A stretch of 64,000 bases of DNA from Bacteroidetes oral taxon 274 str. F0058 (GCA_000163695.1 GG774890.1:510339-574338); one strand, 5' to 3'; positions 52,212 to 63,343 are shown, numbered from the stretch's first letter. Notes: generated from the sequence alone by a model not told the origin. Program-made: numbers and translations.

Positions 52212-54728
52212 ATGACTAAAAAAGCTTCTAACAGCAAAAAGATAATTATTTTTTTCAAAGACAAAAAGGTACAATTCATCATTGGAGTGGTGTTGTTGTT
52301 TGTGTCGGCTTATCTGTTTTTGGCTATATTCTCTTTCATTAGTTCGGGTAAAAACGACCAAAGCATCATAGCCGAATACAATACCAAGCGAACCGAATAT
52401 GTCGATAAAAAGAGCCATCGCCCGCTGACAGACTCCGATAAGGCAGACCTGCAACGCATCAAGAAAGAGATGCAGAAGATTCAGGAGAAGACCGAAAACT
52501 TCACCGGATACAGAGGAGCCGTCATATCGGAGACTATGATAAATCGATGGCTCGGACTGGGAGTGTTTTTCTTATGTACCTTTATACTTGTATTCGCACT
52601 GAAACTATTTGGTATCAAGCGAATATCGACGTGGAAGGCATTGTTGTTTTTTGTATTCCTCGCCGTCTGGACGTCGCTTTTGCTTGCCTTCGTTCTCGAT
52701 AATTTCATAACAGACTCATTTATAAAATTCGGAGGCGACACAGGAGCCTATATACGCGATTGGCTAAGTGCAAATATCGGCAAATTAGGCACTATACTTG
52801 TCATTACGGGATCGGGCATAATATTCGCTGTTCTGGCTATCGGCGGCACAATACCGTTTTTCAAACGAATATACAGAACCATTGCCGACAAAAGACAGAT
52901 ATTAGGGCACAAGCATAAAACCGGCAAGACTGAAAACAACAACGACGATACGGTAAAAATAGGTGACGAAATAGTACCAACCGAATGGAAAGCCTCTGAC
53001 AGGAAAGAGCTACACACTGTTGGTACGGCAGACAGTATCGAGAACAAAAAAGATAAGAACACGGGGAAAGAGTCGCTTTTCGAAGAGATAAAGGCAACGA
53101 CCGACGAAAATATAGAGATAGTAGAGGTAAACGGAGAAAACACGACGCAAATTGCCGAGGAGGCAGACGAAGATTATAGCGACATAGCTCCGCTCGAGAA
53201 TGCAGAACCTTACGACCCTCGTAAAGAGTTGTCGCACTACATTATACCCAAATTCTACGACAAATACAAAGACCAACCGCTGCTGACCGACTACCCCGTC
53301 GACGAAAACGCCCAGAACGAAGACGAAAAAGAGGCAAACCGCCGACGCATAGTGGAAACATTGAAAAAATTCGGTATCGGTATCAAAAAAATCTACGAAA
53401 CAATAGGACCTACCATAACACTGTACGAGATAGTACCCGACGACGGCATCAGAATCAACAAGATACGCAATCTTGCCGACGACATAATGCTCTCGCTTGC
53501 AGCCACAGGAATAAGGATTATCGCACCAATCCCGGGCAAGGGCACTATCGGCATCGAGGTACCGAACTCCAATCCGCAGATAGTTAGTATGTTTGCTACT
53601 ATCGCATCGAAGAAATTTCAGGAAGCGAACTACGATTTGCCTGTGGCTCTGGGCAGAACCATTACCAACGATGTTTGTATGTTCGACCTGTGTAAGATGC
53701 CGCACCTGCTTGTAGCCGGAGCTACAGGACAGGGTAAATCTGTGGGACTCAATGCTATCATAACATCACTCCTATTCAAAAAACATCCTGCCGAGCTAAA
53801 ATTCGTATTGATAGACCCCAAAAAGGTCGAATTCAACATATATGCCGACATCGAACGACATTTTCTGGCTAAGCTACCCGACGAAGCCGAATCCGTCATC
53901 ACCGACGTAGAGAAGGTAAAGCAGACTCTCAACTCGCTCTGCAAGGAGATGGATATGCGTTACGACTTGCTAAAGACGGCTCACGCACGAAACATCAAGG
54001 AATACAACGCCAAGTTCATATCACGACACCTAAATCCGCAGAAAGGGCATAAATATTTACCGTACATCGTAGTGATAGTCGATGAGTTTGGCGACCTTAT
54101 AATGACGGCAGGCAAAGACATAGAGATGCCGATAGCACGTATTGCACAGCTTGCCCGAGCCGTCGGCATACATATGGTTATTGCGACTCAGAGACCTTCG
54201 GTAAATATTATAACAGGTATTATCAAAGCCAACTTCCCCGCAAGGATAGCCTTCAAGGTATCTTCGGGCATAGACTCCAAGACTATCCTCGACAGCTATG
54301 GAGCTCAGCAACTTATAGGACGCGGCGATATGTTGTTCTCGCAAGGAAACGAGCCTACGCGTGTACAATGTGCCTTCGTAGATACCCCTGAGGTAGAGAA
54401 TATTGTACATTTCATAGGCAATCAGCAGGGATACCCGAGTGCATTTCCTCTACCCGAACCTGATATTACGGAGGGCAGTATCGACAAGAAAGACGTAGAC
54501 CTATCCAAACGCGACAGTCTATTCGAAGAGGTCGCACGCTATGTCGTATCTACCCAACAGGGCTCTACATCGAACATACAACGCAAGTTCGAGATAGGGT
54601 TCAACCGTGCGGGCAGGATAGTAGACCAGCTCGAAGCAGCAGGCATAGTCGGTCCCATCAACGGGTCGAAGCCTCGTCAGGTACTCGTACCGACAGAATA
54701 CGAGTTAGAGAAAATACTCAACAACTAA
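52212..54728 (+). CDS. ftsK: DNA translocase FtsK
   Basis: 838 residues. Four membrane segments lie within about 1-220, then an acidic linker (about 225-340). The motor follows with Walker A AGATGQGKSVGLNAI (near 500-515) and Walker B YIVVIVDEFGDL. The C-terminal gamma domain (SLFEEVARYVVSTQQGSTSNIQRKFEIGFNRAGRIVDQLE) reads polar sequences on DNA. FtsK pumps chromosome ends apart at the division septum. It is followed 3 bp later by the acyltransferase gene. Confidence 0.97.
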   Translation: MTKKASNSKKIIIFFKDKKVQFIIGVVLLFVSAYLFLAIFSFISSGKNDQSIIAEYNTKRTEYVDKKSHRPLTDSDKADLQRIKKEMQKIQEKTENFTGYRGAVISETMINRWLGLGVFFLCTFILVFALKLFGIKRISTWKALLFFVFLAVWTSLLLAFVLDNFITDSFIKFGGDTGAYIRDWLSANIGKLGTILVITGSGIIFAVLAIGGTIPFFKRIYRTIADKRQILGHKHKTGKTENNNDDTVKIGDEIVPTEWKASDRKELHTVGTADSIENKKDKNTGKESLFEEIKATTDENIEIVEVNGENTTQIAEEADEDYSDIAPLENAEPYDPRKELSHYIIPKFYDKYKDQPLLTDYPVDENAQNEDEKEANRRRIVETLKKFGIGIKKIYETIGPTITLYEIVPDDGIRINKIRNLADDIMLSLAATGIRIIAPIPGKGTIGIEVPNSNPQIVSMFATIASKKFQEANYDLPVALGRTITNDVCMFDLCKMPHLLVAGATGQGKSVGLNAIITSLLFKKHPAELKFVLIDPKKVEFNIYADIERHFLAKLPDEAESVITDVEKVKQTLNSLCKEMDMRYDLLKTAHARNIKEYNAKFISRHLNPQKGHKYLPYIVVIVDEFGDLIMTAGKDIEMPIARIAQLARAVGIHMVIATQRPSVNIITGIIKANFPARIAFKVSSGIDSKTILDSYGAQQLIGRGDMLFSQGNEPTRVQCAFVDTPEVENIVHFIGNQQGYPSAFPLPEPDITEGSIDKKDVDLSKRDSLFEEVARYVVSTQQGSTSNIQRKFEIGFNRAGRIVDQLEAAGIVGPINGSKPRQVLVPTEYELEKILNN

Positions 54729-54731
54729 GTT

Positions 54732-55559
54732 ATGACACACAAAGAGAGCAACACGATGCAGACTATCGATTTAGAGTCTATTATAAAATACAAAACAAAC
54801 AGAAAAATACCCAAATTTATAGCAAGGCTGGTAAAAAAAATTATTTACCTCGACCGTATAAATGAGATAATAGTAAAATATGGCAAAGATAACCAAGGTA
54901 TCGCTTTTGCCGAAAAAGTACTCGAAGACCTCAATATAACGACAAGTATCAAAGGATTGGAGAATATTCCACGAAACGAAAAACTGATATTCGTATCCAA
55001 TCACCCGCTCGGAGCACTCGAGGCATTGGCTATCGGCAAGTATCTCGACACTTTGTTCAAGGGGCAAATAAACTTCATTACCAACGAAATACTGACCTAC
55101 ATACCGCCTCTAAAAGAGATATTTACACCGGTAGAGGTCGGCTCTAACAAACAAGACCGAACTAAATTGAACAATATAGAGCAATTGTTTGTATCCGACA
55201 AACAGATAATAATATTCCCGTCGGGTGTGGTATCGCGTCGTATCGACGGCAAAGTACAGGATTTCGAATGGAAGAAGATGTTCGTAGCCAAAGCACGCCA
55301 ATATCAGCGTAATATCGTACCCATATACTGCTCGGGGCAGTGTTCGGAGTTTTTTCTGAAATTCTCCAATTTTCGCAAAAAATTAGGGATAAAGACAAGT
55401 ATCGAACTCATACTATTCCCGCACGAAATGTTCAAATACGAAGGCAAAAGCATAGACATAACCATAGGTCAACCTATTAGCTATCAGTCGTTGACAACCG
55501 ACATAAGCGACAAGAAGCACGCCGAGAATATCAGGAGACTGGTGTACGAATTGGCGTAG
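54732..55559 (+). CDS. Lysophospholipid acyltransferase-like protein (PlsC superfamily)
   Basis: 275 residues. The acyltransferase block I is SNHPLGALEALA (89-100), where Glu takes the place of the usual Asp of HxxxxD. The downstream block is IIIFPSGVVSRR. This fits the branch of LPLAT proteins found with hemolysin-like acyltransferases. It should transfer an acyl chain to a lysolipid or ornithine-type lipid at the inner membrane. It starts 4 bp after ftsK and is probably co-transcribed. The ATG at 54756 is an alternative start. Confidence 0.8.
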   Translation: MTHKESNTMQTIDLESIIKYKTNRKIPKFIARLVKKIIYLDRINEIIVKYGKDNQGIAFAEKVLEDLNITTSIKGLENIPRNEKLIFVSNHPLGALEALAIGKYLDTLFKGQINFITNEILTYIPPLKEIFTPVEVGSNKQDRTKLNNIEQLFVSDKQIIIFPSGVVSRRIDGKVQDFEWKKMFVAKARQYQRNIVPIYCSGQCSEFFLKFSNFRKKLGIKTSIELILFPHEMFKYEGKSIDITIGQPISYQSLTTDISDKKHAENIRRLVYELA

Positions 55560-55642
55560 TATAAAATTATTAAAGTTTGGGATTATCGATAGAGTCCGTA
55601 TAAAAACAATTCTTCTAAGGGGAAAAGATACATTTTTTTGAT

Positions 55643-55650
55643 TACTTTTG
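55643..55650 (+). promoter_or_regulatory. -7 promoter element for the DUF2156/GNAT pair
   Basis: TACTTTTG, 32 bp before the start at 55683. Confidence 0.5.
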
Positions 55651-55682
55651 TATCTCAAAAACAAAAGGGATACACAATTTAT

Positions 55683-56582
55683 ATGTTGAATTTTAGAACA
55701 TTCACAGCCTCAGACAGATTGCTTGTGCAGTCTTATACTATCAATAGACCGTTTCGTAACTGCGACTTGGCTTTTGCCAATATGTTCGTATGGCAATTTT
55801 TATATAACACCAAGATAGCCGAATACAACGGTTTTTTATTCGTAAAATATTGGTTTCACGACAAACCGTTTTATATGATGCCTATCGGCGAAGGCGACCT
55901 ACAGGCTGCCGTACGGACTGTCATCGAACACTCCAAGACAGACAGCCAACGTTTCTGTATGCAGGGAATCAGCCCTTTAATGCGAACGGAACTGGAACGA
56001 CTGCTACCCGACACATTTTCGTTTACCACCAACCGCGACTACTCCGATTACCTCTATCTGCGTGAAGACCTGATAAACCTGACAGGTAAAAAATACCAAC
56101 CCAAACGCAATCATATCAACCAGTTTAAGCGTAGCTACCCAAACTATGAGTTTGTCCCGATTACGGAGGAGATAATACCCAAATGTATGGAGCTCGAAAG
56201 TCTATGGAAAAACCTTAACGAAGACGAAAAAGACAAGTCGTACATTGCTCTGGATGCAGAGCGACAAGCGATACAGCGAGCTTTCGACCATTATACGGAG
56301 TTAAATCTCAAAGGCGGGGCACTCGTGGTAGACAGCCGTGTCGTAGCTTTCACATACGGTTCGCCGATAAATACAGACACATTCGACGTAGCTGTCGAAA
56401 AAGCCGATGCCAACTATATCGGTGCATACACTATGGTCAATAATGAGTTTGTAAAGTCTCTCCCCTCGCAATACGAGTTCATAAACAGAGAAGAAGACCT
56501 CGGTATCGAAGGGCTTCGCAAAGCCAAGCTATCGTATCACCCGACTGAGATATTAGACAAGTACACTGCCAAACTAATATAA
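55683..56582 (+). CDS. DUF2156 domain protein (phosphatidylglycerol lysyltransferase C-terminal-like)
   Basis: 299 residues from MLNFRTFTASDRL; the upstream in-frame start at 55638 precedes the -7 element. It has the two-lobed GNAT-like fold of the DUF2156/MprF C-terminal group: FANMFVWQFLYNTKIAEYNGFLFVKYW, DYLYLREDLINLTGKKYQPKRNHINQF and GAYTMVNNEFVKSLPSQYEFINREEDLGIEGLRKAK. No membrane part is present, unlike MprF. It would transfer an aminoacyl or similar group. It lies 11 bp before a second acetyltransferase-like gene. Confidence 0.85.
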   Translation: MLNFRTFTASDRLLVQSYTINRPFRNCDLAFANMFVWQFLYNTKIAEYNGFLFVKYWFHDKPFYMMPIGEGDLQAAVRTVIEHSKTDSQRFCMQGISPLMRTELERLLPDTFSFTTNRDYSDYLYLREDLINLTGKKYQPKRNHINQFKRSYPNYEFVPITEEIIPKCMELESLWKNLNEDEKDKSYIALDAERQAIQRAFDHYTELNLKGGALVVDSRVVAFTYGSPINTDTFDVAVEKADANYIGAYTMVNNEFVKSLPSQYEFINREEDLGIEGLRKAKLSYHPTEILDKYTAKLI

Positions 56583-56593
56583 AATAAAAACCA

Positions 56594-57427
56594 ATGTTGT
56601 CATCAATAAAAGAGCAGACCAAAAGACTGTGGAAAGCGTCATTCGATGACACGGACAACTTTGTGGAACTATATTTCGACAGGGTCTTTCATACCGACAT
56701 CAACCACACTATTGAATACGAAGGCAGAGTAGTGGCTGCACTGCAGGCTATTCCATTTCTATTCAAAGCAGGCGATAAGATACTGAAAACCGCCTACCTA
56801 TCAGGCATTACCACCGATGCCGACTATCGTAGGCAGGGATTTATGGGGCGGCTCCTCGACGATACACATCGTAAACTAAGAGACAGCGGGTTCGATGCCG
56901 TGTTTTTAATACCGGCGAAAGATTTTCTGTTCGACATATATGCAAAATTTGGTTACCGAACGGCGTTTTATAAAGATTACCAAAAGATAAACATTGCCTC
57001 CGAAGACAAAGGGAACAATCAAGTAAACGTCAGCAGCTTAGCTCCGTCCGACATAAGCGAAGCCTTCCGTTACTTCGACTACAAGCAGAGGCAACAGACC
57101 GCAGGGGTGATTTTCGACAAACGATATTTCGAGACAGTCGTCGACGTTTTTGTGATGGAAAACAAAAAGGTACTCATAGCCAAAACAAACAACCGCATAG
57201 CAGGCATAGCATTTGCCGATACAGAAGGCAATGTACTGAAATTATTCGCCGACTCTTCGGATATAGAGCAAGTTATATTCTACGACTTAGCCAAAATTAT
57301 CGGCAAGCAGACTATTTTACTAAAAACCAATGGAAAAGCAATTCCTTATGGTATGATTAAACCGCTAACAGACAATACTCTACCCGACGATATATTACCA
57401 TCGGTTTCACTGATGCTCGACGAGTAA
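56594..57427 (+). CDS. GNAT family N-acetyltransferase
   Basis: 277 residues. The acetyl-CoA motif A is YLSGITTDADYRRQGFMGRLL (about 75-95, RxxGxxxxL), preceded by VVAALQAIPFLF. A C-terminal sterol-carrier-like part makes it similar to Eis-type acetyltransferases. Substrate unknown. It pairs with the DUF2156 gene in one transcript. Its last 21 bp overlap the end of the convergent SpoIID gene. Confidence 0.85.
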   Translation: MLSSIKEQTKRLWKASFDDTDNFVELYFDRVFHTDINHTIEYEGRVVAALQAIPFLFKAGDKILKTAYLSGITTDADYRRQGFMGRLLDDTHRKLRDSGFDAVFLIPAKDFLFDIYAKFGYRTAFYKDYQKINIASEDKGNNQVNVSSLAPSDISEAFRYFDYKQRQQTAGVIFDKRYFETVVDVFVMENKKVLIAKTNNRIAGIAFADTEGNVLKLFADSSDIEQVIFYDLAKIIGKQTILLKTNGKAIPYGMIKPLTDNTLPDDILPSVSLMLDE

Positions 57428-58735
57428 AATTTTATCGGACGGGGGTGAAGAGAGTTTCTCGATTGTTGTATGTGGATAATAGTGCTCCAAAATCTGTCGA
57501 TAGCCGTATCCTTGCTGAGCCATCACAGCAGCACCTATCTGGCACAACCCTACTCCATGCCCCCAGCCGGCTCCCGTCAGGGTAAAGCTGCCATCGTTAC
57601 CCTTATCGACAACAAATGCCGAACTATAAAGATGTGAACGGGAGAGCCAACGCCGTATCTCGAGCTCTTTGCCGACCGTAGCAGTACGTCGCGAACCTAC
57701 CACTCGTAGCGACACAATCCTGCCCGACCCCGAACGACGTACGGGCACGAGGTCTATGATATCGCCGAAGTCGATACCCGAACGCTGTCTGACGATTTCC
57801 GAAATCTCGGACTGCGAGTAATGCACACGCCACCGAAAAAACGACTGTGTATGACGGTCATAATCATTGAAAACCTGCCCGATGATGCTGTCGTCGTCGG
57901 TGTTACAGAAGACATTGGGCTTGGAGGAGATATACTCACGTGCCGCCTGCTCGTCGGTAAGGTCGAGGCGACAACTACTGTCGACGTCATCGCTGAACGT
58001 AGCAAGGTATGGATAATCCATATCTGCCCAACACGAAGAGAAACGCTCGGTATAGCCACCGCAACACTTCGAGAAACGAGCATCGCAGACGACACCGCCG
58101 TACGTAAGCACCTCGCCTTCGGTAGACTCGATAGCCTCACGCAGCGTCGGAGGCTCTACATCGGGTATACCCTGATAACGCTGGCAATGGTCGTCAGCAC
58201 AGACGTGAAACAGGCTGTGAGCGTCGCGCTCGTACCAACGTACGTAGACGGGATTGTCCGAGTTCGTATCATCGATGCGGCTCGTTGGAGCAGGGATATT
58301 TTGTAAACCATTGATTGCAGACACTACCCAACTACGCGATATGACAGCATGAGCTTTGAGCAGCTCCAGAAACGATGTCGAACTCATTTCGGAAGCTATC
58401 ACCGAATACAAATACTGCTCCATATCGATATGATTGACAGCCACAAGCTCGTCGCCGTCTATGAGTATCTGCAAATCGCCGCCGAAACGTTGCCGACGCT
58501 TCTGCTGCCAATGGAAGTCTTTGCCTATGACGACATTATCGAGAACAAAGACCGCCCCGCCCGACGAACGAAAGTATAGTTCGTCGTAGCGTCTGCCGTC
58601 GAATAGAATGGCATCATCTGACAGCTCGGCAACGAAAGAACTCTCCTTAACGTGTCTGCCGAAATTGTCGGTAAAGCCACCGCTAAGCGAAAATTCTATT
58701 CGTACGGCTCTGAGGATACCTACTTTCACCTTCAT
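57407..58735 (-). CDS. SpoIID/LytB domain protein
   Basis: 442 residues. The SpoIID core includes MEQYLYSVIASEMSSTSFLELLKAHAVISRSWVV (catalytic Glu near the SEM) and GAGWGHGVGLCQIGAAVMAQQGYGYRQILEHYYP near the end. SpoIID is a lytic transglycosylase for denuded peptidoglycan. In non-sporulating Bacteroidota the role is probably wall remodelling. I see no signal peptide, so either export is atypical or the start is elsewhere. It lies 40 bp after the CtlX-type gene on the same strand. Confidence 0.88.
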   Translation of the reverse strand: MKVKVGILRAVRIEFSLSGGFTDNFGRHVKESSFVAELSDDAILFDGRRYDELYFRSSGGAVFVLDNVVIGKDFHWQQKRRQRFGGDLQILIDGDELVAVNHIDMEQYLYSVIASEMSSTSFLELLKAHAVISRSWVVSAINGLQNIPAPTSRIDDTNSDNPVYVRWYERDAHSLFHVCADDHCQRYQGIPDVEPPTLREAIESTEGEVLTYGGVVCDARFSKCCGGYTERFSSCWADMDYPYLATFSDDVDSSCRLDLTDEQAAREYISSKPNVFCNTDDDSIIGQVFNDYDRHTQSFFRWRVHYSQSEISEIVRQRSGIDFGDIIDLVPVRRSGSGRIVSLRVVGSRRTATVGKELEIRRWLSRSHLYSSAFVVDKGNDGSFTLTGAGWGHGVGLCQIGAAVMAQQGYGYRQILEHYYPHTTIEKLSSPPSDKILLVEHQ

Positions 58736-58775
58736 CTAAAGAAGAGCGTAAGTGTACACGGACACTACTACGTAG

Positions 58776-59705
58776 TTATTTCTTCGGTAAGAATATCTCT
58801 GCCATCATACAGCGTGCAGAGCCTCCGCCATAATGCTCGATAGTAGGTATAGCAGGGTGCAGTATCTTGTTGTACTGTTCTATTGCCGCTACTTGCTCCG
58901 GACGCAACGAACGATAGGCAGTATCCGACATAACGAGGAATTTGTCGCCGTCGGTATTGTTTACCTGCAACATATTACCCGCAAACCTGTGCATCTGACT
59001 CTCGGATATCTCTATTATCTTTTTTCCCGATTTCTCGATGGTATCGACAACCGCTTTTCGTTCGGCGGCATCGTCTATCGTATCAGTGCAGATGATGACA
59101 TAACGGTCGGCAACACACATCATTACATTGGTATGATATATCGGCAGACGTTTACCCTCTACCGACTGGAACGAGTGGAATGCCACAGGCGTGTATTCCA
59201 TCTCACGACAGAAGAGCTCGAACAGATTGCGTTCCGTTCTCTGCGACAGGCAGGCGTATGCTATATGATTGTCGCGGTCGAGTATCATAGAGCCTGTGCC
59301 TTCGAGAAACTTCTCTTCGTGTTCGTATCCCGTGAAGTCTATCTTCTCGCGTATGGCAAAACCCTCAGAAGCGATACGGTCGAGTATCTCGGGGCGACGC
59401 TCGGTACGACGATTGGCAGCAAACATAGGATACAACACCACACGTCCGCAGGAATGGAACGATACCCAATTATTCGGGAATATGCTGTCGGGAGTGTGGG
59501 GCTCGGCAGTATCTTTCACTACGATAACGTTGACTTTATGTGCTCTGAGCATATCTACCATAGAGCGAAACTCTGTCAAAGCGTTATGCTGAATCTGTGC
59601 CTCGGCGGTGTTGTCGTTTTGCTGGAAATAGTTGTTTTTCGCTGTCTCTTCGTTAAAGCCAAACAAAATAGGCTCTATCATAAGGATATTCGATGTTGTC
59701 TGCAT
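58776..59705 (-). CDS. ctlX: Arginine deiminase-related hydrolase (CtlX type)
   Basis: 309 residues of the amidinotransferase fold. Landmarks are PDSIFPNNWVSFH, the EGTGSMILDR segment, IYHTNVMMCVADRY with the catalytic His, and the C-terminal nucleophile Cys299 in GGGSARCMMAEIF. This is the pattern of the CtlX proteins annotated as citrulline-utilisation hydrolases. A dimethylarginine-type hydrolase is the alternative. It has a full two-box promoter and probably shares a transcript with the SpoIID gene. Confidence 0.85.
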   Translation of the reverse strand: MQTTSNILMIEPILFGFNEETAKNNYFQQNDNTAEAQIQHNALTEFRSMVDMLRAHKVNVIVVKDTAEPHTPDSIFPNNWVSFHSCGRVVLYPMFAANRRTERRPEILDRIASEGFAIREKIDFTGYEHEEKFLEGTGSMILDRDNHIAYACLSQRTERNLFELFCREMEYTPVAFHSFQSVEGKRLPIYHTNVMMCVADRYVIICTDTIDDAAERKAVVDTIEKSGKKIIEISESQMHRFAGNMLQVNNTDGDKFLVMSDTAYRSLRPEQVAAIEQYNKILHPAIPTIEHYGGGSARCMMAEIFLPKK

Positions 59706-59739
59706 AATAATGTGTATTATTAGTTATAAATTTGATAGG

Positions 59740-59771
59740 CAAAGATAGTGCTTTTTTTGGCAAAATGCAAA
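59740..59771 (-). promoter_or_regulatory. Two-box promoter of the CtlX-type gene
   Basis: On the minus strand TTTG (59768-59771), 20 nt, then TATCTTTG (59740-59747); 34 bp before the start. Confidence 0.65.
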
Positions 59772-60038
59772 AAAGGTGCTGGGTTTTGGGTATTTGAGGC
59801 AATTTATGAATTGCCTAAACGATTACTTAACCCTTAATTCGTAATTCGTAATTTTTAATTCATAATTGTACAATGGTCGCCACGCCCCCAACACCCAACA
59901 CCTAACACCTAATACCCAGCACCCAATATCTGCCATCTAATGCCAAAATGTCATATTGCCGATGTGGTATGATATTTGATAAAAATAAAACGTGAAATTT
60001 TTATTTAGTAATTAACGTAAACAACAAATAGACATATT
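59772..60038. other. Intergenic stretch upstream of dnaK, with a 7-bp repeat and a dyad
   Basis: No gene is visible. It holds an A/T block built from AATTCGTAATT-like words (59825-59865), then a degenerate 7-bp repeat (59890-59945) of the form AACACCT. A dyad, ATGTCATA-N12-TATGATAT (59948-59975, one mismatch), lies 63 bp before the dnaK start and is a candidate operator. GATATTTG at 59972-59979 is one base off the -7 consensus. Confidence 0.55.
59890..59945. repeat. Degenerate 7-bp tandem repeat
   Basis: Eight consecutive heptamers: AACACCC, AACACCT, AACACCT, AATACCC, AGCACCC, AATATCT, GCCATCT, AATGCCA. Later units drift from the first three. Confidence 0.7.
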
Positions 60039-61970
<1,932 letters not shown>

Positions 61971-61991
61971 AATGCTTTCCGAATAAGAGCA

Positions 61992-62033
61992 AAAGATAGT
62001 ACGATAGAGATATTATATTGTACTATCTTTTTT
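61992..62033 (+). terminator. Rho-independent terminator after dnaK
   Basis: An 11-bp perfect stem (AAAGATAGTAC with GTACTATCTTT), a 17-nt loop and six T in a row. Confidence 0.85.
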
Positions 62034-62059
62034 GTAACTTTATAGATAAAGATTATTAT

Positions 62060-63061
62060 ATGCTGTATAGTAGACGAGATTTAAAAGACTTAAAGAACCA
62101 AGAAGTGCAAATTCCATTAGAACGTTATATGCATAAGTATTCTCAAGGCGAATTGAAAAAACTTAAAATGCATGAGAGAGATTTTCTTTTTTTTTATATG
62201 AGTCTTTTTCATAGCAATAAAGAGTGTAAAGGGAAGCCTGATTTTGACCTAAGAAAGATAGAAGAAGCAAAAGAGTATCTTTTTTATAGAATTATTCTTA
62301 TCTATGCAAAAGATATCATTGATTTTAGTAGTATTCCTATTGGAAATAAAGGGAAACTAACTGCTGACGAGAATAGAAAAAATCAAAGATTCTTTTATGA
62401 ATATATGCATATATGGAAAAATCAAGTTAATTCAAGAAAAGATGAATATCTTTCACAAATTGCAAATGCCCTTAATCGCAAATTAAATGATTGGAAAGAA
62501 CTTTTGAATAAGAACCAGATAAAAAAGGAAAGATATAAACAAAAGATTACTTTTATATGGGCTGTGTTTTTTCATATTTACTACCATACAAAACTTTATT
62601 TTGATGAAAAATCGTGTAAATATGAAGAAGTTTTAGTTAATGGCTACAAGATAAGATTCGACATATACTCTTTTATCCATATTATGAGCAGGCATTACTA
62701 TCCAGATATGAATGATGATATAGGTATAAGTTTAAATTCTTCAATCCCAGGAATAGATTTATATGAACTTCCAACTTCTATTTTAGATTTAATAAAAGCA
62801 TATTTTCAATATACAGAGCTAACAGAGGCAACAGAATTCCTCTTGTTAGAAGTAAATAAGGAAAAATATATCTTATGGATTAAACATTGTACACTAAATG
62901 GAACAAGTAGGGAAATTAGATTTCAAGTACGTTCTTTTTATAAATGCAAAGAACAACGTGACTTGGATAAATTTATTGATAAGATAGAAATAATCTACTC
63001 AGAGAATTATTCTTTCTTTATACCCAAAAGACCACTTAATACAAACACACAAAAACGGTGA
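62060..63061 (+). CDS. AT-rich orphan protein of unknown function
   Basis: 333 residues from MLYSRRDLKDLKNQ; an in-frame start at 62018 lies inside the dnaK terminator. It is rich in Lys, Tyr, Phe and Ile, with much higher A/T content than dnaK next door, which suggests transfer. The N-terminal ~170 residues are basic and helical. A second part (about 190-320) has KIRFDIYSFIHIMSRHYYPDMN and a KYILWIKHCTLNG segment, reminiscent of small nuclease-like toxin or phage-associated domains, but I cannot name a family. No signal peptide. The first half-unit of the 42-bp array overlaps its stop codon. Confidence 0.65.
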   Translation: MLYSRRDLKDLKNQEVQIPLERYMHKYSQGELKKLKMHERDFLFFYMSLFHSNKECKGKPDFDLRKIEEAKEYLFYRIILIYAKDIIDFSSIPIGNKGKLTADENRKNQRFFYEYMHIWKNQVNSRKDEYLSQIANALNRKLNDWKELLNKNQIKKERYKQKITFIWAVFFHIYYHTKLYFDEKSCKYEEVLVNGYKIRFDIYSFIHIMSRHYYPDMNDDIGISLNSSIPGIDLYELPTSILDLIKAYFQYTELTEATEFLLLEVNKEKYILWIKHCTLNGTSREIRFQVRSFYKCKEQRDLDKFIDKIEIIYSENYSFFIPKRPLNTNTQKR

Positions 63062-63068
63062 AACAAGA

Positions 63069-63296
63069 ATATATCACTTGATATATTACACACAAATCGA
63101 TGTAAAGAGCATATATAAATTGATATATGGCAGACTCACTCGTTGAACGAGAATATATCATTTAATATATTACACAAAAAACGATGAAACGTGCATATAT
63201 CATTTGATATATGGCTGCCGCACCTGTGAAACGTGCATATATAAATTGATATATGACCGATTTACTCGTGAAACTAAGATATATCATTTGATATTT
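63069..63296. repeat. Array of six 18-bp near-palindromes at exactly 42-bp period
   Basis: Near-palindromes of the form ATATATCATTTGATATAT start at 63069, 63111, 63153, 63195, 63237 and 63279. Every step is 42 bp, or four helical turns. In each unit a GTGAAACGTGC-like word precedes the dyad, and about 12 bp vary. Units 2 and 5 carry the same variant core (ATATATAAATTGATATAT). It is not CRISPR: the spacers are short and partly conserved, and no cas genes are present. It ends 14 bp before the -33 box of the DUF6261 promoter. Confidence 0.9.
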
Positions 63297-63309
63297 CCTC
63301 AAAAAACGT

Positions 63310-63343
63310 TTTGTGCGTTTATCGAAAAATATTCTTATATTTG
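63310..63343 (+). promoter_or_regulatory. Promoter of the DUF6261 gene
   Basis: TTTG at 63310-63313 and TATATTTG at 63336-63343, 22 nt apart (slightly long), with the start codon 43 bp downstream. It is directly downstream of the 42-bp array. Confidence 0.6.

Noticed and set aside
58833..59723. 296-codon plus-strand frame opposite the CtlX-type gene
   Set aside because: The minus-strand frame carries the amidinotransferase motifs and a two-box promoter. The plus frame has neither.
63069..63296. Possible CRISPR array
   Set aside because: Period is 42 bp with about 30 conserved and only about 12 variable bases. The variable parts resemble one another, and there are no cas genes.
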